A stretch of DNA of 64,000 bases from Oscarella lobularis (GCF_947507565.1 NC_089180.1:3100001-3164000); one strand, 5' to 3'; shown: positions 24,484 through 35,157, counted from the first letter of the stretch. Notes: generated from the letters alone by a model not told the origin. Made by a program: numbers and translations.

Positions 24484-25395
24484 AAGATGGGCGACGACGA
24501 TAAGGAGGTCCTATTCCGTTCCAGGACCAAACAGCTTGTGGAATATTGACGGAAATAATTAATTGATTCGGTATGAAATGTTAATTCAATTAAAGAAAAG
24601 AATTTTCTTAAGATTATTAATTCATTTACAGATGGAGAATGGTGCTACACGGAGGAATCGACGGATTCAGCAGAGTGGTAACATATCTGAATTGCTCAAC
24701 GAACAACAAGGCAGAGACTGTATTCAATGCCTTTGAAAAGGCCGTATAAGCGAGTACGAATTACCGTCCCGAGTTCGCAGCGATAAATTAAGGCGGCGAA
24801 AATACTTTGGTTGGTCTATACATGCTTTCCCATCCCTCACATGGACCAGGAAGGGGTAGTATCATAACGGGGCGCTCGGTCCACAATCAACGGATAGAAA
24901 GACTCTGGAGAGACATCTTTTATTAGGTACAGTATATTAACACTAAACAGCGGAAATACAATCTATTTCTGAATACGTAGGTAACTTCCATGTATTGCCA
25001 GATTTTTTACCACCTCGAAGACATTGAAGTTCTGGACGTGAACAACGAACGCCGTCGTCTGCTTACACTTTGTTTTTGTGCCTCGTATTAACCGCGACTT
25101 GGAAGAGTTTAGAAGAATGTACTGTCATCCACTGTCGTCAGAAAAAAATATGACAACCAAACCAGTTATGGATAACTGAAATGCAGCGATTTTGTGAGGG
25201 GACATTAGGAGAGGAAATGACGGAAGCTGACCTGGAAGAATTCGGTGTCGAACCCCACATGGAAGTTCCTGACGGCCAGTGGAAAGAAACTGAGGTAGTT
25301 GTTCCTCAAATTGTCGATTTCAACGATGAAGAAGCCGCGATAGGGGTAGTCAAGGGCGTGGCCACCGTATCCAGGAAAAGGCGTTTATATTTCTG
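24484..25395 (+). pseudogene. Integrase-core-domain gene, family A, decayed
   Basis: This resembles the animal integrase catalytic core family (DDE fold, related to transposon/retroviral integrases). Parts in order: SYSVPGPNSLWNIDG (24506-24550), LIR, intron, [20 protein letters not shown] (24632 on), [57 protein letters not shown] (to about 24923), intron, IFYHLEDIEVLDVNNE, then HFVFVPRINRDLEEFRRMYC. Lesions include TAA in place of Lys before LIR, frame changes near 24750, 24785 and 25070, and a late shift. From 25331 the 3' end is shared with repeat DNA at 51431-51487. Probably a dead copy of a transposon-derived gene. Confidence 0.8.
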
Positions 25396-25432
25396 ATTAG
25401 AAACAACAACTCCGGGCGTCGCTTGACGTAAA

Positions 25433-25981
25433 ATGACGCATAGGCATAGCACTTTATTTCTGGCATTCAAACGGTTCGAGTCGTTCGAGAGCGTTCGTAC
25501 CCCGAACGCTAACAATCGAGGGACATGTGAGCGGCGAGCTGGAGATCCGACAGCGGGAATGCAGCCTCGAGGACAGAGATCGCGGAATTGGACTACGCCG
25601 CGCGTCGGAGCGATTACGACGGCACAGGATCAAAGCGTCCCTGTGCTCGAGCAAAGGATGAAACGGATCGAAGCGATGCTGGGTCAGATGTGCGGATCGG
25701 CGATGGGCGATTCGCGCGAAAACGAAGCGGAGGCGCGACGACGACGTGAGAATCGAATGTGCTACAATTGCGGAAAGGACGGTCACCTGGCGAGGGATTG
25801 CGACGAAAGAACGACGAGAAAGTGCTTTCACCATAGATGGAAGAAAGGAGGGATAGAGGGGTTGCACGGTGACGTCACAGCGCACGTGATCATCGACCGT
25901 GGTGGGCACTACAAGGTGGGACAGCTGTTCCGCATTGGGTTATTTAGGGTTTTTTCACCGATTTACCGTCGTTGTACGTAG
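25433..25981 (+). pseudogene. Retroelement gag fragment with one CCHC zinc knuckle
   Basis: A 182-codon frame carries CYNCGKDGHLARDC (C-X2-C-X4-H-X4-C), preceded by a basic/acidic stretch with EQRMKRIEAMLGQMC. This is the nucleocapsid pattern of LTR retrotransposon Gag. No protease or RT follows, and the ORF runs into the sequence before the THAP gene. The start codon is uncertain. Confidence 0.6.
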
Positions 25982-25983
25982 AT

Positions 25984-27120
25984 ATGGTTCAAACGTGCTG
26001 CGTAATCGGATGCGCGAATCGATCGGAAAGCGGCAGTGGAATTCGCTTTTTCCGTATCCCTTCTTCCACGAATTCTGTGCGTCGTTCCTGCCAGACAACA
26101 GACGATTTACGCGTTCGACGACGCGAAAAATGGATAGCGGCAATCAGGAGGAAAGACTGGGCTCCCTCTGCCGATTCAAGAGTTTGCTCGCCTCACTTCA
26201 TTAGCGGTACGAGAATGGTTTTTTACCTAAAATTTAATTAATCGCCGCGTCTTGCTACAGGCTCACCTTCACCGCTACAGGATGCAACAAACCCTGATTG
26301 GGTTCCCAGCGTGCGGATGGGGTACTCATTTTCAGCTGTGTCGACGAAGACGTCAATTGGCAGATACGAACGTCACGAAAGAAGGAGGGGGCTATTGTCT
26401 GCTGCTGAGAGTGAGGAATCCGTTGCTTGCACAATCGATATGACTGTGGACGAAAGCCTTATCGACGAAGCGAATGATGATACTTGCATGGCCTCTTCTT
26501 GTCAAACAGACATGTCTTTCACTGCCATCAAGGGGCTGGAAAGCGAGTTGCAGCGAATGACCGACGAACGAGACGGTTTGAGGGAGGCAATTGGTCAAAT
26601 TTCTATCTCGTTCGACTTCTTGAAGAATAACAATTCTAAATTGAAGTTCTACACAGGTATTCAAATTTCATTACTGTTACATTACTGACTCAGTGTGTAC
26701 TCACTCGTAGGTATTCATGAATGGCCTGTTTTTTACTCGTTGTTCCAGCTGGTTGAAGATGCCCTTCCTGAAGGGAACAAACTAACAAAGAAGGACATTT
26801 TCGTCATGTTCTTCTTAAAGATCCGTCTGAATCTAACGGACGAAGACATAGGCGATCGGTATGGCGTACATAAAAGTACGGTATCTCGGCATTTTCACCA
26901 AGTTCTGGATGTGATGCACATCAAATGTGCTCACCTGATTTGCTGGCCCGACAGAGAGACGCTTCGTCTGACAATGCCCACGTCCTTCCGCAAATTCTTC
27001 AAGTCCTGCTGTGTAATAGTCGATTGCACCGAGATATTCATAGAACGACCGTCCGACCTGCTTGCGAGAGCCCAAGTCTGGAGCAATTACAAACATCATT
27101 CGACAATCAAATTTCTGATT
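25984..27120 (+). pseudogene. THAP domain plus Harbinger-like DDE transposase, truncated
   Basis: The first exon from ATG 25984 encodes a THAP zinc-binding DNA-binding domain (CCVIGCANRS, RFFRIPSS, CSPHFISG). Later exons (26252-26660, 26712-27120, joined by short introns) encode a coiled linker (GLESELQRMTDERDGLREAI) and a helix-turn-helix/DDE_Tnp_4-type transposase N-part (LTKKDIFVMFFLKIRLNLTD, IGDRYGVHKSTVSRHFHQVL, first catalytic Asp region CCVIVDCTEIFIERP). The protein stops at IGTL, right where repeat DNA starting TAGCCTCG begins (27133). The rest of the DDE domain is missing. Inferred to be a PIF/Harbinger-related element broken by a foldback insertion. Confidence 0.8.
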
Positions 27121-27172
27121 GGCACTCTCTAGTAGCCTCGCAAGCCAGACCCTTACGAGCAGGAGGCTGTTC

Positions 27173-27792
27173 TAGCCTCGATACTCCAGACCCTCGCGCG
27201 TTAAGGGGGGTGTGGTTGGCGAGAGGGTCTGGACGCACTCTGTAGAAAGCCGTGTGCAGATCACGTGGTTTTTCGAACCGAGTGAGCCAATCACAGGTCT
27301 CGATACGAATTAGGACACACGTACACTGATTGGACGCGGACCTAACTTCGTTAACAAATGTACTATTGTACCTTCCCCTAATGGGCACTCCTACTCGATA
27401 AAACGGTCGGAAGTTCTAAACGAAGGAAATCTCTTCGCGCGTGTACGGACATCGCTGCGCGAACGTCGGATGAAGGCCCGCAAGAGGTCTGCCCGAGCTT
27501 TTTCCCAATCGCTGACGTTCTCTCGGGTTCTTTGATAGCCAACGACTTTACGCGAAGATCTGAAGGAGAAGGCACGCCGGAAAAGCAGCGAACCTTCGAT
27601 TACATAGGAACCCGTTGTAGCGTACGCCATAACTAAGTTAGGTCCGCGTCCAATCAGTGTACGTATGTCCTATTTCGTATCGAGACCTGTGATTGGCTCA
27701 CTCGGTTCGAAAAACCACGTGATCTGCACACGGCTTTCTGCAGAGTGCGTCCAGACCCTCTTGCCAACCACACCCCCTTAACGCGCGAGCGC
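27173..27792 (-). mobile_element. 0.6-kb foldback element, copy 1, with a small conserved ORF
   Basis: The arms 27187-27352 and about 27628-27792 are inverted repeats of roughly 160 bp (shared blocks include GCAGATCACGTGGTTTTTCG and GGTCTCGATACGAATTAGGA). Copy 2 lies at 58486-59099 with the central segment in the opposite orientation. The centre holds a 79-codon frame (27391-27630, minus) beginning MAYATTGSYVIEG that is nearly identical to the 84-codon frame of copy 2. Inside each arm CAGACCCTCGC pairs with GCGAGAGGGTCTG as a hairpin. No known transposase is encoded. The right terminus is less clear than the left TAGCCTCG at 27173. Confidence 0.85.
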
Positions 27793-27900
27793 CCGAGCCG
27801 GGGTACCGGCGGGGGCACGGCTGTACAATTGATTTCAAGTTGGTTGTCGAATGCGATGTGGCAGGAAGTCAGCAGTTCCCGTATGTGTCGTTAGATTTGA

Positions 27901-28850
27901 ATGATGCCTCGCCCATTCTCTCTCGATCTTCGTCTCCGCGTCATTTGGCTTGCGTTACTTCAAAACCACACGTCGAAATCGATAAGCCGTTTGCTTTACA
28001 TGAGTACACGTACTGTGGAGCGGTATTTACGCCGTTATTTTGCGAACGGAAGCATTGAGCCGGAGAAAGCACGGCACGGTCCCTCTCAACTACTTACGAG
28101 CTACGAGCAGTTTCTTCTTGTGAAAGCAGTAGTGCGACGACCAAGCGCGTACCTATCGGAGCTGGCCGAGAACGTGACGGGGCGTGTTGTTTCGGTTCCA
28201 ACCCTTTGTCGGGTGCTAAAGAGACTGAATTTTTCGCGAAAAATCATTCGACATATTCCAACCCAGAGAAGTGAAGAAGCCAGGCAGCGTTACATTGCAT
28301 CTACAGTGCACTGCCCAAATTACTCGCCCGACATGTTCGTTTTTCTTGACGAGTCTGGGTTCGATAGACGCAACGTCATCCGTCGATATGGGGAAAGCGT
28401 CCTATTGATCAAACGTTTTTTGCAAGAGGAAAACGAATTAATGTCATTTCAGCAATATCTTCAAATGGAGTCCTAGATGCCTGCCTTTATGAGAAAAATG
28501 TCAACGGACCCTGCTTTCTAGATTTTTTGCGTAAGTATATTCTGCCTCAGTTGTTGCCATTCGACGGCTGCAATCCTCAAAGCATTGTTGTTATGGACAA
28601 CGCGGCTATCCACCATGTTCGTGGAGTTGCAGACCTTCTCCGTGGAGTGGGGGTTCTTGTCAAATTTCTTCCCCCTTACAGCCCTGATCTAAATCCAATA
28701 GAAGAAGTTTTTTCAAAAGTTAAATACCACATAAAAGCTAATGTGGAAGGGCATGTGGAAGGCAATGCTGCTACCCGAGAAATGATTGTGAATGCGTTTG
28801 CTGCAGTTACACCAGGGGACTGCATTAGTTACATGGAACATTTAGTTTAA
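27901..28850 (+). pseudogene. Tc1/IS630-like DDE transposase, one frameshift
   Basis: N-terminal helix-turn-helix (PFSLDLRLRVIWLALLQNHT, STRTVERYLRRYFANG), then a second helical DNA-binding part (SVPTLCRVLKRLNFSRK), then a DDE_3-type catalytic core: FVFLDESGFDRR, VVMDNAAIHHV, LPPYSPDLNPIEEVFSKVK, with 34 residues between the second Asp and the Glu (DD34E). The first frame runs 27901-28476 and the second covers about 28425-28850; they are joined by a single-base shift at a T-run near 28410-28417, after which INVISAISSNGVLDACLYE reads in the new frame. Otherwise there is no lesion. The T-run shift could be a recent mutation, a sequencing error or, less likely, programmed frameshifting. Confidence 0.88.
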
Positions 28851-29012
28851 TGCATACGATTTCTGTTTCATTTACTTATTCCAGAATCAACCTCATTAGT
28901 AAACCTCTAACCCTAACCCTAGAATCATTCTGTTTTATGTGTAACGCATGCCAAAAGCATAAGAGATTAAAATCAGTCATAAAGTTCATAAAGTTCTGAA
29001 AATGAACGTAAC

Positions 29013-29963
29013 TCACGTCAACCTTTCTAACTCCTTCAGAATCTGCTGCTTTTGCTGAGCTAATTCAGTAGCTGTGAGCGCTCCCATCTCAAAAAGACTA
29101 TGTACTTCTCGTAATTGCTGCAGATAGGTACCTCGCAAACCAGCCTTCTTTGTTGGGGTAACACCAGCAGGTTCTTTTGGGCTTCTCTGGATAGCGTTTT
29201 GCACAACGTTTGAAGAAGGATTTCCTTGAGTGCTAGTGATGGCAGAAGAGATCAGATGGGTCACCGCGCCTTCCAAAGAAAACTTCTTTGAGGAGCGATG
29301 GCCATTATTGCCTGTAAACAAGGGGACGTTTGGAGGAACGTCCATGTCGTCGTGTGTTCCCACATCAAGCATCTCGGCCCAAAGGCGATACTGGAGAGAA
29401 GTGTACTGTTGCCCGTGGATCTTTCTCAAGTCAGATATGGTAGTGTCAATAGCGGCTTCCTTGTTCCCACCGTCTGATTCAACAACACGACGACGTTTCG
29501 AGCTGCTCTGTTTAGGCTGCAACATTTCGTCATGACGGTCTTCTTCGTCGTCACTGAAATGGCTCTTTTTCCTAGCGCAGTCGCACCAAAGTATCGTGTC
29601 GCTTCCTTTTCTAATCCGTTGGACAAGCTGATCGACGTCTTTGTCGCTACGAAGCCACATTTTTGTCGATCCATCGAAGTATCCTATGTCTCTGACTTTT
29701 CCGCCGATTAGCTCGCTCTCAAACTCATCTTCAACAGCTCTCCTGAGATCTTTGGCGGATATGATGCAGTCGGGTTTGAGGCTATGAAACGGAAACGTTT
29801 TTCCTTTACGCCTAGCGTCGCTATCAAATATTCGGAGCTTCAGCTCGAACGATTTCGGTTCCGGAACGAGATGAGGGACTCGCACAAACGTTTGCGTTCC
29901 TCTTGGCGTCGCCGCGTTCGTCGCTGCTGCTGGGAGTAACACGAACTGCTGCTTCGACGTCAT
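29013..29963 (-). CDS. Transposon-borne protein of unknown function (PB1-like fold plus SHOCT-like tail)
   Basis: An uninterrupted frame of 316 codons from ATG 29963. The N-terminal ~45-135 region (FELKLRIFDSDARRKGKTFP, IISAKDLRRAVEDEFE, IGYFDGSTKMWLRSDKDVDQ, DTILWCDC) looks like a PB1/ubiquitin-like beta-grasp protein-interaction domain. A basic patch (SSKRRRVV) may be a nuclear signal. The C-terminus (LREVHSLFEMGALTATELAQ then QKQQILKELERL) resembles a SHOCT or coiled oligomerisation motif. No nuclease or DNA-binding signature is seen. It sits inside the TIRs, convergent with the transposase, so it is part of the element. A role as transposase partner or regulator is inference only; I recall similar domains in uncharacterised cnidarian and sponge proteins but cannot check. 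Confidence 0.85.
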   Translation of the reverse strand: MTSKQQFVLLPAAATNAATPRGTQTFVRVPHLVPEPKSFELKLRIFDSDARRKGKTFPFHSLKPDCIISAKDLRRAVEDEFESELIGGKVRDIGYFDGSTKMWLRSDKDVDQLVQRIRKGSDTILWCDCARKKSHFSDDEEDRHDEMLQPKQSSSKRRRVVESDGGNKEAAIDTTISDLRKIHGQQYTSLQYRLWAEMLDVGTHDDMDVPPNVPLFTGNNGHRSSKKFSLEGAVTHLISSAITSTQGNPSSNVVQNAIQRSPKEPAGVTPTKKAGLRGTYLQQLREVHSLFEMGALTATELAQQKQQILKELERLT

Positions 29964-30059
29964 TAATGCGCGTACTGTAGTCTACGTATACGGGACTGAC
30001 GAAGAAGCCATTCACTTCCGGCCTTATCGCATGCGACAACCAACTTGAAATCAACTGTA

Positions 30060-30684
30060 TCAGTCACGTTGTGGCATATTAAATTGTACGCATGCGTGCT
30101 ATTTCTTAGCCCGTAATGGCTATTAGTGCGATGAAGCCAGCGGTTTCCGCTCTTTTTCTCATTGTCCCAACATAGGTTTATGTTTGGAACAGGTGAGAAT
30201 GGATCAATTTACGTGTTCGAAGGGGTTAAAACTGGGTACCTGCCGGTAGGCGTCGTATCGCGTCGATCTAGAGAGTTAGCCTCGCAAGCCAGACTTGACT
30301 AAAACGTTCCCAATGAATTTATTTAGCCTTACGTTTCTAACCTTACCAGTTATTCTCCAACCTTCCAAGGTTTCTTTGCTGAGAATTGATGAATGGAGAT
30401 CAGCCTTTGACACACAATTTTTTCTGACGTCTTGCTCCCACTCAGAAATAGTCATTTTCAAGCCACTAAGGTTCTGCCTATTTTAGAATGCACCAGTACT
30501 TGTTATACAGGGGCTTCGCGTTAATTTTTCGCTTGGCCCGGCTGCTAGAGAAAAGTTTGGCGCCCGCTTAGTGGTCGCCAAAATTTTTTTGGACCACGCT
30601 CACTTCTGCAATTTGGTTTTATCGACATAGAAACTTATCAACATCAACATCAACATAGAACCTTATCAATATCAACATAGAACT
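30060..30684. other. Repeat-rich spacer
   Basis: A TAGCCTCGCAAGCCAGAC end of the foldback family lies at 30280. A 61-codon minus frame at 30276-30461 has no recognisable domain and could be decayed transposase sequence. A CAACAT-type short repeat lies at 30635-30680. Confidence 0.4.
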
Positions 30685-31098
30685 TTAAACAAATCGACCA
30701 AACTGTCGCAGTCGGACTTCTCTCTGACCAACAAATTCATTGTCGACGGCGCCGAGGTCGATCGAATCCGCTTTCTCCTTATTGATACTTAAAATCATAA
30801 TATGATTGAGGCAACTTTGCGACATCGTGCTCCTAAGGTAAGTTTTGAGCCTTCTCATTTCCGAAAAACTCCGCTCGCTTGCAGCATTTGTCGCCGGCAT
30901 AATTAGTATAAGCCGGAGAAGACGGCATATTTCGCTAAAGAATGATCGCTGCGCAAGCGTCATCTCTCGTACGCCTTTTATGCACTCCTTCAGACTGATA
31001 GAATGTCCTTCGGCAAAATATAGACTGAGACTTTCTAATTGCGCGGAAAGCGACGTCCAATCGAAGTCATCGCCGTAGAATTCACGGATAGCATCCAA
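30685..31098 (-). pseudogene. hAT-family transposase C-terminal dimerisation domain
   Basis: The frame reads LLRLILIMPATNAASERSFS, then EMRRLKTYLRSTMSQSCLNH and IMILSINKEKAD. This is the hAT C-terminal dimerisation signature (PATNAASERSFS...LKT.LRSTM...L..L..L.I) found in hAT transposases and ZMYM1/TTF-type domesticated relatives. The upstream BED finger and catalytic core were not found between 31098 and 32200, so this is a 3' remnant. Confidence 0.85.
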
Positions 31099-32250
31099 CT
31101 AATTTTTATTTTTTGTGTCCGTTTTCTGCAAAAAAAGTGCCGATTCTTTCGTTAATCCTTAATTAATAATACTTACTGCTATCGATACCAACAAGCTAAC
31201 AACGTGTAGGCCGTTGCGTTTCGAATAAAGAAGTAGAGTAGTTACGTAGGGATTGACGCCGGGAAACGGCGAATAGTACTTAGCCATATCGTGAAAGATT
31301 ACTCGATCAGCATGCATGCGATCGACTAATCCTTCGACCAAATCTTAAAGAAAGAATATCACTATTGTTTCGCGTTAGCGAAAAGATAGTGCATCTTACC
31401 CATTCTGAATTAGGCGTGGAAATCCGCGAAAGGGTCACGTGGGTGCACTGTACTGTAGATCCTCGGTTATCCGACCTTCAGTTATCCCTCCCCTCGTTTA
31501 TGTGATCCGAACATAGATAAAGGAAAGAGGAATGGGAAACTCCCCGTTGCACGTGACCTATACGTGGCTCTATGATTGTCGCCGGAATCCCGGATATTTC
31601 TTCTTGCACGAAAAATACTTACATACACTATTTTTGCCGCCATTGGCGGATGATTGCTGCGGTCGACGCGAAACCGCCGCGCATTCGCATTCGGCTTCGT
31701 CGCGTTACTGTAGCGCGATGAAACAACATAATGATTACGTAGCTAGCCCTTTACTTGATTTCTACTTGAATCTGAAAAGCTGTCTTGCGTGACTTTAAGG
31801 TCTATTTGGGCATGCTTACGTTTATTTGAATATTTCACCCGAGAGAATAAGCTAATGTCCCGTGCCATTCGTAGAGACCATGTCAACTGCCTAACGCACA
31901 CTAAAACGTGACCGATTTGGCTTTTCTCGCCGTTTCTGCCTACATTTTGGGGCGCTTTGTCTTTAGGACGATTCATCGAGAGCCTAACAATTCTCTAAAA
32001 CTCCGTTTTCAACCTAAACAGCCGAATTTTGTATCGTATGATTTAAGAATTCGAAAACAAAAATAGAGAATAAGAAGTCGATTTTTGAGAGGACGTTTGG
32101 TTATTAGCGCGCAGTAGTGCACAACCCCCTGTGACGGTACAACTGGCGTGCCCTACAAAATGCCACGTGCGTAGAACCTTCTAGAAGCGGAGGTATACTA
32201 ACTACGTCCTTACGGACTTACACATTACACCTTTGAAAAACATCTTTCTA
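31099..32250. other. No recognisable gene
   Basis: Short open frames only (e.g. 31159-31341 minus, 31532-31792 plus), with no domain. The string GATCCTCGGTTATCCGAC near 31456 resembles a pogo/Tigger-type end, but no partner end was found. Confidence 0.4.
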
Positions 32251-32394
32251 AATGAAAATACAGCGCTGTACGCCAAGCTTTCACGCGTATCGGAGATGGC
32301 GACGGACCAGACCTTTCCGCACACTGCTTGCAGCCTCAAGGCCCTTCAGCCGAGGTAAGAAAACCTTAGTGCCTGTCGCGCATGCCGCACTCGT

Positions 32395-34103
32395 CTACGC
32401 ACACAACAAACTATTCACACCTCGCCTGATTGCTCTCCCAAAATAAACTGCCATAACGGGCAACAGGCAAGTTAACGGGGTTACCGCAAACATGCGCGAA
32501 TCTACCAAACCCCCGACCACACGACAATCGTCCCGCCCAACACAGCGCTTTCCCCGGCTTGAAACGCAACCCAACACAAAAAAAACAAAAGAAACACAAA
32601 TGCGGCATCGTCGCTTTCCACCGCTGACGCTCACTGCGCGAGCCGCTGTCGGAAGCTTGCAGGTGCTCGCCTTATGGCCGTCACCACCGCACTTGGCGCA
32701 CGTCTGAAGGAACACGCAGTCCGCTCCGTAGGTGCAGCTTTCCTTGCCAAAGTTGAAAAAGCTGCAGACCTTCGAGGAAGCTCCTTTCTTTGCCTTTGGC
32801 GGCTTTGCTTTGGGCGCGCGGTAGACCCCGTCGACCGCCGGGGCTAGAGCGCACTCCTCCGTGGCGTGGTCCGCCTCCAGACAGTAATCGCACACCACCG
32901 GCGTCTCCGCGTGCTTGTTTGACCAGAATGTGCTATTGAAAATCCCGCGCTGTAGCGACATCCACGCGTCCGAATAGTACGCTCCAGCTTGCATTCGAAA
33001 CTGGTGGTCATACCGGTGCTCCCGGTCCGCGCTTCTCGCACAAGTACCCGTAGGTACGCCATCAGCAGTGTCGAGCGATCCGGGTGCTCCGACAGCACCA
33101 CCGCGGAATATGCCGTGAACCCACGAGAGAAGCGATGTCAACCGCCGTATTGGCGACCACGCCGTGTGCCAGCCCGCCGACCTATCTCTCTCGCCGTCTC
33201 GGCACATCAACTCCACATTATCAGAAAGCAATTCCGAAAAAACAATAAAGTCGCCCGCCAGGATCTTGTCCACCGCCTTCCCCGGCACAGGCGTGAGACC
33301 ATAAAGAACGATGGAAAGCGAGCCTTCTTTGCCGGCGGGGCAAGATTCATCCAAGCCGAAGGAGTATTCCACGCCGGAAATTCCTATGGTGTCGCCGTCA
33401 AACCGCCTCCCGCGGCCACGTGACCCGCTGCTGGCCCGCCTCCTAGCGCCACGTGACCTGCAGACGACACTGGCAGGGCCGACGAAGCCATCTGGGAAAC
33501 ACCCGAAGCCAGCTGTACTCTCGGTGGCGGTGGCTGAACCGAGGCTGTGGGGATTGACGCACCGCTAAACATCGAAGCGGAGCGCATCGAGTTCCCACCT
33601 TGAGAACGCAAACCAACTCCGGCCGCTACTTCGCCGCCCAGTGGAAGATGTTGTTGGCCTCTCCCCAACACCAGGCGGGCGGGAGCCTGTCGCCGCGTGA
33701 GCCCGATCGAGGGCCGACTAGAGGGTAGGCCGCCCTGCTTAGATCTCTTCAAAAGATGCAGAAGGTGACGACTCACCTCGATGCGCTCCAAGCAATCCCT
33801 CGACGAATCAAATTGAACAAAATTGAACAGCAAGTCTCGTCCCAGATCGTCGACATCAGAGCCATGGTTTTGGTCCTTTCCGATCTCGAGCTCACTTCCA
33901 CCAATTCTGTTGCTGTACGCAAAGCTGGAATCGCTGATGAAACGGCAGCCGTCGTGGTGACTCTTTGGGGAAAAGCCGCCAAAAATTCTTGCATCGGCAA
34001 CAGTTACGACTTTCAACTTGCGGTGAAGTTTGAAGCCTGAGAATACAGCCCCTACACTCCCAAAACTGGAAGTCACGATTCCCTTGAAAACGTCGTTTTT
34101 CAT
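32395..34103 (-). pseudogene. DIRS-type Gag, frameshifted, gag-only remnant
   Basis: The N-terminal low-complexity part is in one frame (NSMRSASMFSGASIPTASVQ). A middle block follows (TPVPGKAVDKILAGDFIVFS) that aligns with AIPGKFVARIQTKEFFDLGE of the DIRS Gag at 60394-61305. Near 33100 the frame changes around STLLMAYLRVLVREA. The C-terminus has zinc-binding motifs (CDYCLEADHATEEC; CSFFNFGKESCTYGADC; CAKCGGDGHKASTC). No RT, RNase H or recombinase follows downstream on this strand. It is a divergent lineage compared with the 60-kb copy. Confidence 0.72.
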
Positions 34104-34175
34104 GAATTTTCGCTGCCCGGCCGAAAACTAACAAACAATCGCGCCCACGTTATCGGAGTGTCCAATTTTTCCTCC

Positions 34176-35157
34176 TACTACCTCTGCCAAAGTCGGCCAC
34201 AAGCTGCACATAGACCAAAATGAGAAACTCGTACTGTACGGCGTAACGCATTACGCCGGGATTGACGGGTATAGCGGTATGGTCGTGACGTTTCATACCA
34301 TGCCCAAGAAGAATCCAATAACAATACGTATATGAAGAATGTTTTTGAGTAAGCCAGATAAAACCATTAATAAGCTTTGGATTAGACCACTGTTGTGGAA
34401 GTACGGCATATGGGATACAGTTCGCGTCGACTGCGGACGTGAGCATAATCTTCCTTTTTGTGTGCAAGATTTAATCCAGACCAGTCGTGCAGACGTCACG
34501 CGTTTCCCCTTTTCTCCAGACAAGTTCAACTGCAGTAAATAATCCTACTCACTCGCTATATAATTGTTTGTCGTACTACCGACGTATGACAGAATCACAC
34601 CATTGAAAGGCTGTGGGTCAAAATTAACGGTCGCGTCAATTACCCGATCAAACAGGCGTTGAATGAAATGTCGGACGCTGACGTGATTGACGCTCAACTA
34701 CCCGACGAACTATTTGCTGTGTCGTACGTTACCCGAAGAATCGCAGCTATTGGATCTAAAATTGTCGTTCAATCTTGAAACAACCATGCCATTCCAGGTT
34801 TAAATGAATTTCCCCCTTGACATACTATTCCTAACTTTATAAAAACGACAGGAAAAGGCGTTCCGCGGTTGCTTATGGAGGGAAACTTCAGAGTGGGCAA
34901 GCCGGAAACAACAGATATCCCAACAGTTGACGAAGCGGTAGATTTGTACAAAGCCCGTGGGTGACGTCTAACTCGACCAACAGTATGTGGCATTGATCCA
35001 TTACAGAGAGACCCGCATAAGCAAGAAGAAAGGGAAAGGGTTAATTAATCGAAGATTTCCAGACATAAAAGACGTATTTGGCAAACTTGTAAACCGGGAT
35101 AGGCAACAGTTTAAAGACCCTGTTCAATTTTATATGACGCTTGGATCTATTCTGTAA
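34176..35157 (+). pseudogene. Integrase-core-domain gene, family B, decayed
   Basis: A second, distinct integrase-core family. In order: VGHKLHIDQNEKLVLYGVTH, YAGIDGYSGMVVTFHTMPKK, LLWKYGIWDTVRVDCGREHN, an intron near 34540-34600, NHTIERLWVKINGRVNYPIK, then IPTVDEAVDLYKARG and FPDIKDVFGKLVNRDRQQFK. Stops interrupt after ITIRI, VVQS, KARG and ERVN. The family is common in animals as intron-containing integrase-catalytic proteins, and I infer transposon ancestry. It differs from family A at 24484-25395 in motif order and sequence. Confidence 0.75.

Larger units (their letters stand above)
27826..30057. mobile_element. Two-gene TA-flanked DNA transposon (Tc1/mariner-IS630 type)
   Basis: Terminal inverted repeats of 31 bp (27826-27856 and 30027-30057; core TTGATTTCAAGTTGGTTGTC) differ at two positions. 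Both ends are flanked by TA (27824-27825 and 30058-30059), the Tc1/mariner target signature. Inside, convergent genes fill the element: a DDE transposase (27901-28850, plus) and a 316-residue protein (29963-29013, minus), with only ~160 bp between their 3' ends. This intergenic part has a short TAACCCTAACCC stretch (about 28907). Everything between the repeats is accounted for, so the second gene is cargo or a partner of the transposon. Confidence 0.93.

Noticed and set aside
28907-28918. TAACCCTAACCC as an interstitial telomere
   Set aside because: Only about two units; too short to claim.
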